Assembly (NCBI RefSeq): GCF_945859685.1
Contig: NC_079148.1
Coordinates: 31,135,946-31,199,945 of the forward strand
Reading direction: 5' to 3'
DNA from: Eupeodes corollae
Lineage: Eukaryota > Arthropoda > Insecta > Diptera > Syrphidae
DNA: 64,000 bases
Positions 60,783-64,000 of the stretch are shown one piece after another. The position numbers and the translations under genes were made by a program. The notes under the pieces are model-generated. The model was not told where the DNA came from, searched no databases, and saw only the letters and a list, made by a program, of their open reading frames with translations. Within the stretch, counting starts at the first letter, position 1. Every line of letters starts with the position of its first letter.

Positions 60783-60794
60783 CACTGATAACCA

Positions 60795-61865
60795 AAAATA
60801 CTCCATTTAACAAGATGGGAATCTCAGACTGGCATTTTAGTTTTGTTACAAGCTAACTGCAGACTAAGAGTGAGAAAGTGTGCGTGGAATTATGCAAAAA
60901 CCAAACACATTCTCACATTTAGTGTTCAGGAACATCTAAATGCTTCATTTTGGCCTTCGTTCAAAAACGAAACAATCCTAACCAACAGAATCTGAAGTGC
61001 TGACATGGTCTTAAATTAGAAGATTTGTATAGTCTTTTACTTTTATATAAATAAATGTTGCAAACATATACAAAACAAAATAAAATTGGCCAAAAACATA
61101 TATAATGATTTATTAGTCCTGTATTTTCTTTACTTAAATTATTTGCGAACGCATTATGCGCTGCAACTGGTTAAGTAAATTTGGAAATGGACAAAAGTGT
61201 AATTCAAAACTTTGAAAAACAACAAAACATAAAATTTTCAACTGTAGTTTGCTTAGAGTATTTTTATTGCGGCGTCTCCTTATTTTTTTTTTACAGACAA
61301 TGCTACGAGAAACATACTTGTGAAGTTCCATTGCCCACTTAAGCTAGTTCAGATTCCTCAATTAGATGTTCATCATTTAAGCAGTTTAATTATTGCAAGA
61401 CCAAATTTTAGTTTTGTTTGTTGCAGAAATATTCCTGAAAATTTCTTTTTGGGGGACTATGTTAGAGTTAGGATTTTGTTTGTAGTTAGATTTTGGAATA
61501 CAAATTTGCGGGAACCATGTTTTAAAGATAAGTTGCTTTGTGTAAAGCATCTTTAAGGAATAGAAATAGGCAATATAATTACACACAATACCAACGAAAC
61601 GAGTGCAATAAATATATTTAAGTAACTATTTGTATTGCAGTATTGGGAAACCGAACACCCAATAGACAAAAATCGGTGAACGCGCCAAAATGCATACTTC
61701 TTGACTAAAGAATGTTATCTTTTATGTTTACGCATACAATTACGAATTTTGTAGCTATTGGCTGCTATTAATGCTTATTTGTTTTCTAAAAAGTTGATGA
61801 AGGTTAGCTGATAGTTTATGTATGTATATGGAAGTACTTAATATATTAAAAAAAAAAAACTGTAA
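60795..61865. other. AT-rich stretch with no recognised gene
   Basis: No gene or family repeat recognised. ORFs of 65-78 codons at 61.1-61.6 kb have no domain. Confidence 0.4.
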
Positions 61866-61869
61866 GTAA

Positions 61870-62172
61870 AACTCCGTGGCATGATGGTTAGTGCGTTGGA
61901 CTGTCATGCAAGGGGTCTTGGGTTCAATCCCTGCCTGTGCCACCTTAATTTAAAAAAAAATTAATTTTCGCGGGTACTGCCTCTTGCGAGGAATTGACAA
62001 ATCCTTCAAGAGTAATTCTTGTCATGAAAAAGTGCTTTCTCAAACTAGCCGTTCGGATTCGGCATAAAATTGTAGGTCCCCTCCATTCCTGACAACATTA
62101 CTCGCACACAGGAATGGTTGAGAGTTGTAAGTCACTAGGCCCTGGTTCACAACGGACTGTTGCGCCACCCCA
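61870..62172 (+). repeat. tRNA-derived SINE, full-length copy
   Basis: The head is tRNA-like: GTGGC (61876-61880) can pair with GCCAC (61939-61943), TGGTTAGTGCG is box A-like and GTTCAATCC (61922-61930) is box B-like. The body has TGCCTCTTGCGAGGAATTG and CACTAGGCCCTGGTTCAC, and the end is CGGACTGTTGCGCCACCCC. The same order of blocks occurs on the minus strand at 1-224. A genuine tRNA gene is unlikely because the cloverleaf is imperfect and the tRNA-unrelated body is conserved between copies. Confidence 0.82.
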
Positions 62173-62570
62173 TTTGATTTGAAGTAAAACTCATCATTTT
62201 TTTTCATTATTAGCAGCACTTTTACTAAACGTACCCTTTAAACAATAATAAGTAAACTTGAACTTTGGTAACTAAACATTTTAAGGAATGAATGAAAATT
62301 ACATTTTGTGTTAAACCGTGGGAATTCACTAAAACAAAACTTCTGTACGTCAACAATAAACATTCAAGTCGATTACATGATCTATTGAATGAGTTGTGCA
62401 TGAATTCAGAACGATTTTAAGACGTAGTTACAGTTACAAGCTTAAATCATTAAAAAGAAACTATAAATATACTTGGATTAATTATATTGATACAGATTTG
62501 AATTACTTGCAAAAAACATTTCGGCGGTTTATTAACGAAAATTAATTAGAATTCAATAAATTGCGCTCGC
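62173..62570. other. AT-rich spacer, nothing recognised
   Basis: No ORF, RNA gene or repeat recognised. The 5' end of the next retrotransposon is probably between 62540 and 62640 but is not marked by a clear duplication. Confidence 0.35.
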
Positions 62571-62662
62571 ACCCTTAAAGTACGAGCAAAGCTATTTTCA
62601 CTCATTTTCGGTTAGAAAGCTTAAACAGAACAGTCGATTTTGCTCTCGACTCTCTAATTAAA

Positions 62663-63126
62663 ATGTCTAAGACGTGCGCTACTTGCAATAATTCAATAAA
62701 TAAACGATCTAAAAACATTGAAGTTATCGAGTGCGCCTCATTTTGTGGTCGTGTATTTCATAAAAACTGCGTTGCTATTTCCGACAGTGATTTTAAATCT
62801 CTATCAAATCAAAACTTCTTTTGGAAATGCAATTCGTGCGCAAATTTAAACTTCTCATCATTTCTCAATAATTTTCGTGATCTCTCTAACACAGTTCTTG
62901 AAATAAAAAATGAACTTTGCTCTCTTAAACTACTTCTAAATAATTGTTCCCCTCCCCGTAAAACGGCGAAAAAATCGGAATTAAGTAGTATAAGTGCAAC
63001 AATAAGAAACAATGAGATTCCAAACACTCAAATAACTGATTCTATCTCAGTTCCATCATTAATGTCATTGCCTCTTTCGTTTTCTGCTGCTGCTGCTGCA
63101 GCCTCATTACCTCCATCAACACCTTC

Positions 63127-63199
<73 letters not shown>

Positions 63200-63868
63200 G
63201 CATCATCATTATCATCATCGTCATCGTCATCATCATCTTTATCTTCATCATCATTATCGTCATCATCGCTACCTTCTTCATCATCATCAAATCTATCAAA
63301 TGCCTTTCTATCTAATCTTGAACCAATCAAGGAGAATTCTCCATATGTAAACAATAACTTGCAGAATGTACCAACAAACAACAAAAGTGTTTCAAGAATA
63401 AAAAAAATTTTTGGAAGTGACCCTTCTTCTCTCTGTGCTCTCCCAAATATAAAGTGGCTTCATTTGTCAAGATTCGATAAAAATACTAAATCTAGCGACA
63501 TTGTTGATAGCATCTCCCAAAAAACTAATATTCCGAAGGAAGAGTTAAAATGTTATGCTCTCATTAAAAAAAATGCAGATTTATCGACTCTTAAATTCAT
63601 TACTTTTAAACTCAGTGTACCTTCACATAAACTTTCCCTTGTTCTTGACCCGTCTGTATGGGGTTCCTTTGTTCAAGTAAAAGAATTTATTACACATAAG
63701 AAAATCGTGAACACTTCGCCAACAACAACAATAACACCTTCACCTCCTCCAACGACAATAGCAACTGCCAATCCACCACCAACAACAATATCAACTGCAC
63801 CTCCACCTTCATCAATGCAATTACAAGAACAAGAGTCACTTCAATCGCCACATCAGCCTTCTCAGTGA
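62663..63868 (+). CDS. Retrotransposon ORF1 protein: PHD finger, serine tract, nucleic-acid-binding-type domain
   Basis: This 401-codon ORF would encode the RNA-binding chaperone component of a non-LTR element. Residues 5-59 form a C4HC3 PHD-type zinc finger: C5, C8, C24, C28, H33, C36, C56 and C59, with FCGRVFHKNCV and FWKCNSC. Residues about 70-95 are a possible coiled coil (FRDLSNTVLEIKNELCSLKL). A long serine-rich tract follows (about 154-213), encoded by TCA repeats. Residues about 264-350 form a second domain (IKWLHLSRFDKNTKSSDI, ELKCYALIKK, LKFITFKLSVP, DPSVWGSF) of the kind found in ORF1 of CR1/Jockey-like elements. The C-terminus is Pro/Thr-rich. The start is the first ATG after a leader without long ORFs. 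The frame is intact. A host PHD protein is a less likely alternative because the endonuclease-like sequence follows in the same frame. Confidence 0.88.
63128..63300 (+). repeat. (TCA)n trinucleotide tract inside ORF1
   Basis: Nearly pure TCA iteration to about 63200, then interrupted TCA/TCG/TTA units to 63300. It encodes serine with occasional leucine and alanine. The opposite strand reads as poly-aspartate or poly-methionine, which are artefacts of the repeat. Trinucleotide units keep the frame when the length changes. Confidence 0.9.
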
Positions 63869-64000
63869 CAATCATCGCAAACAGCAAAAACAACATCATA
63901 CTCTCAATCTTCTCTTTCCCATTCTACACTTCTTCGTTGTTCACACACCACTGGACTTGTAAGAGGTGGGGGTGTTTTACTTGCTATTCGATCTACGTTT
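63869..64000 (+). pseudogene. Start of the element's ORF2 endonuclease, N-terminal part missing
   Basis: After the ORF1 stop the same frame stays open to the window edge and reads LLRCSHTTGLVRGGGVLLAI then RSTF. RGGGVL-A is the conserved segment after the first endonuclease motifs. In related elements it normally lies about 60-70 residues into ORF2, after an asparagine motif and a TETW motif. Only about 35 codons separate it from the ORF1 stop and neither motif is present, so the beginning of ORF2 appears deleted. The endonuclease would be non-functional. Confidence 0.6.

Larger units (their letters stand above)
62571..64000 (+). mobile_element. Non-LTR retrotransposon, 5' part, running off the right edge
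   Basis: Presumed 5' leader, an ORF1 with PHD finger (62663-63868) and the beginning of an endonuclease reading frame (63869 onward). The gene order ORF1 then endonuclease/reverse transcriptase is that of CR1/Jockey-group elements. The rest lies outside the window. Confidence 0.85.

Noticed and set aside
61876..61944. Functional tRNA gene
   Set aside because: The cloverleaf is imperfect and the sequence continues into a body shared with the copy at 1-224, which fits a SINE.
63028..63384. Minus-strand ORFs with poly-aspartate or poly-methionine opposite the serine tract
   Set aside because: They are readings of the TCA microsatellite on the opposite strand of a well-supported ORF1.

Overview
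The window is eukaryotic, AT-rich nuclear DNA of an insect, most likely a fly (Diptera). This rests on the transposon mix: decayed mariner-type transposases, several non-LTR retrotransposon lineages, an RTE-type reverse transcriptase remnant, tRNA-derived SINEs, and a SINE head that reads as an insect 5S rRNA. The species cannot be named from the sequence. I see no confident host protein-coding exon, so the window is probably intergenic or intronic. The best host-gene candidates are two adjacent small ORFs at 52.57-53.09 kb, and both are weak.

Layout. At 0-7 kb there is a full-length tRNA-derived SINE (minus), an uninterrupted 954-codon endonuclease/reverse transcriptase ORF (minus, 2563-5427) and a copy of a dispersed palindrome-ended element (called family P here). 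At 7-20 kb lie a mariner remnant, 3' halves of a decayed non-LTR family (called family B), the longest P copy (14.07-15.87 kb, six monomers of about 174 bp), a mariner with both terminal inverted repeats and a broken transposase (17.10-18.38 kb), and an RTE-clade remnant (18.5-19.5 kb). At 22-31 kb there are more P copies, a GGGATT-rich repeat family, and a cluster of inverted repeats near 30 kb enclosing a tRNA-like sequence.

At 32-45 kb there are family B and family A non-LTR remnants and a three-level nest: a 5'-truncated non-LTR element sits inside a mariner, which sits inside an older dispersed repeat (family C). An uninterrupted relative of that target site occurs at 44.9 kb. At 48-60 kb there are further remnants in generally non-repetitive, somewhat GC-richer DNA. 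At 60.5-60.8 kb a 5S rRNA-derived SINE has a 12-bp target duplication. At 61.9 kb there is a second tRNA-SINE. From about 62.6 kb to the right edge is a non-LTR element with a PHD-finger ORF1 and the start of an endonuclease ORF that lacks its N-terminal part.

The window therefore records successive insertion and decay. Most copies carry stops, frameshifts or deletions. The 954-codon ORF2 and the PHD-finger ORF1 are the intact-looking exceptions. All homology statements come from reading motifs by eye; no database search was run.
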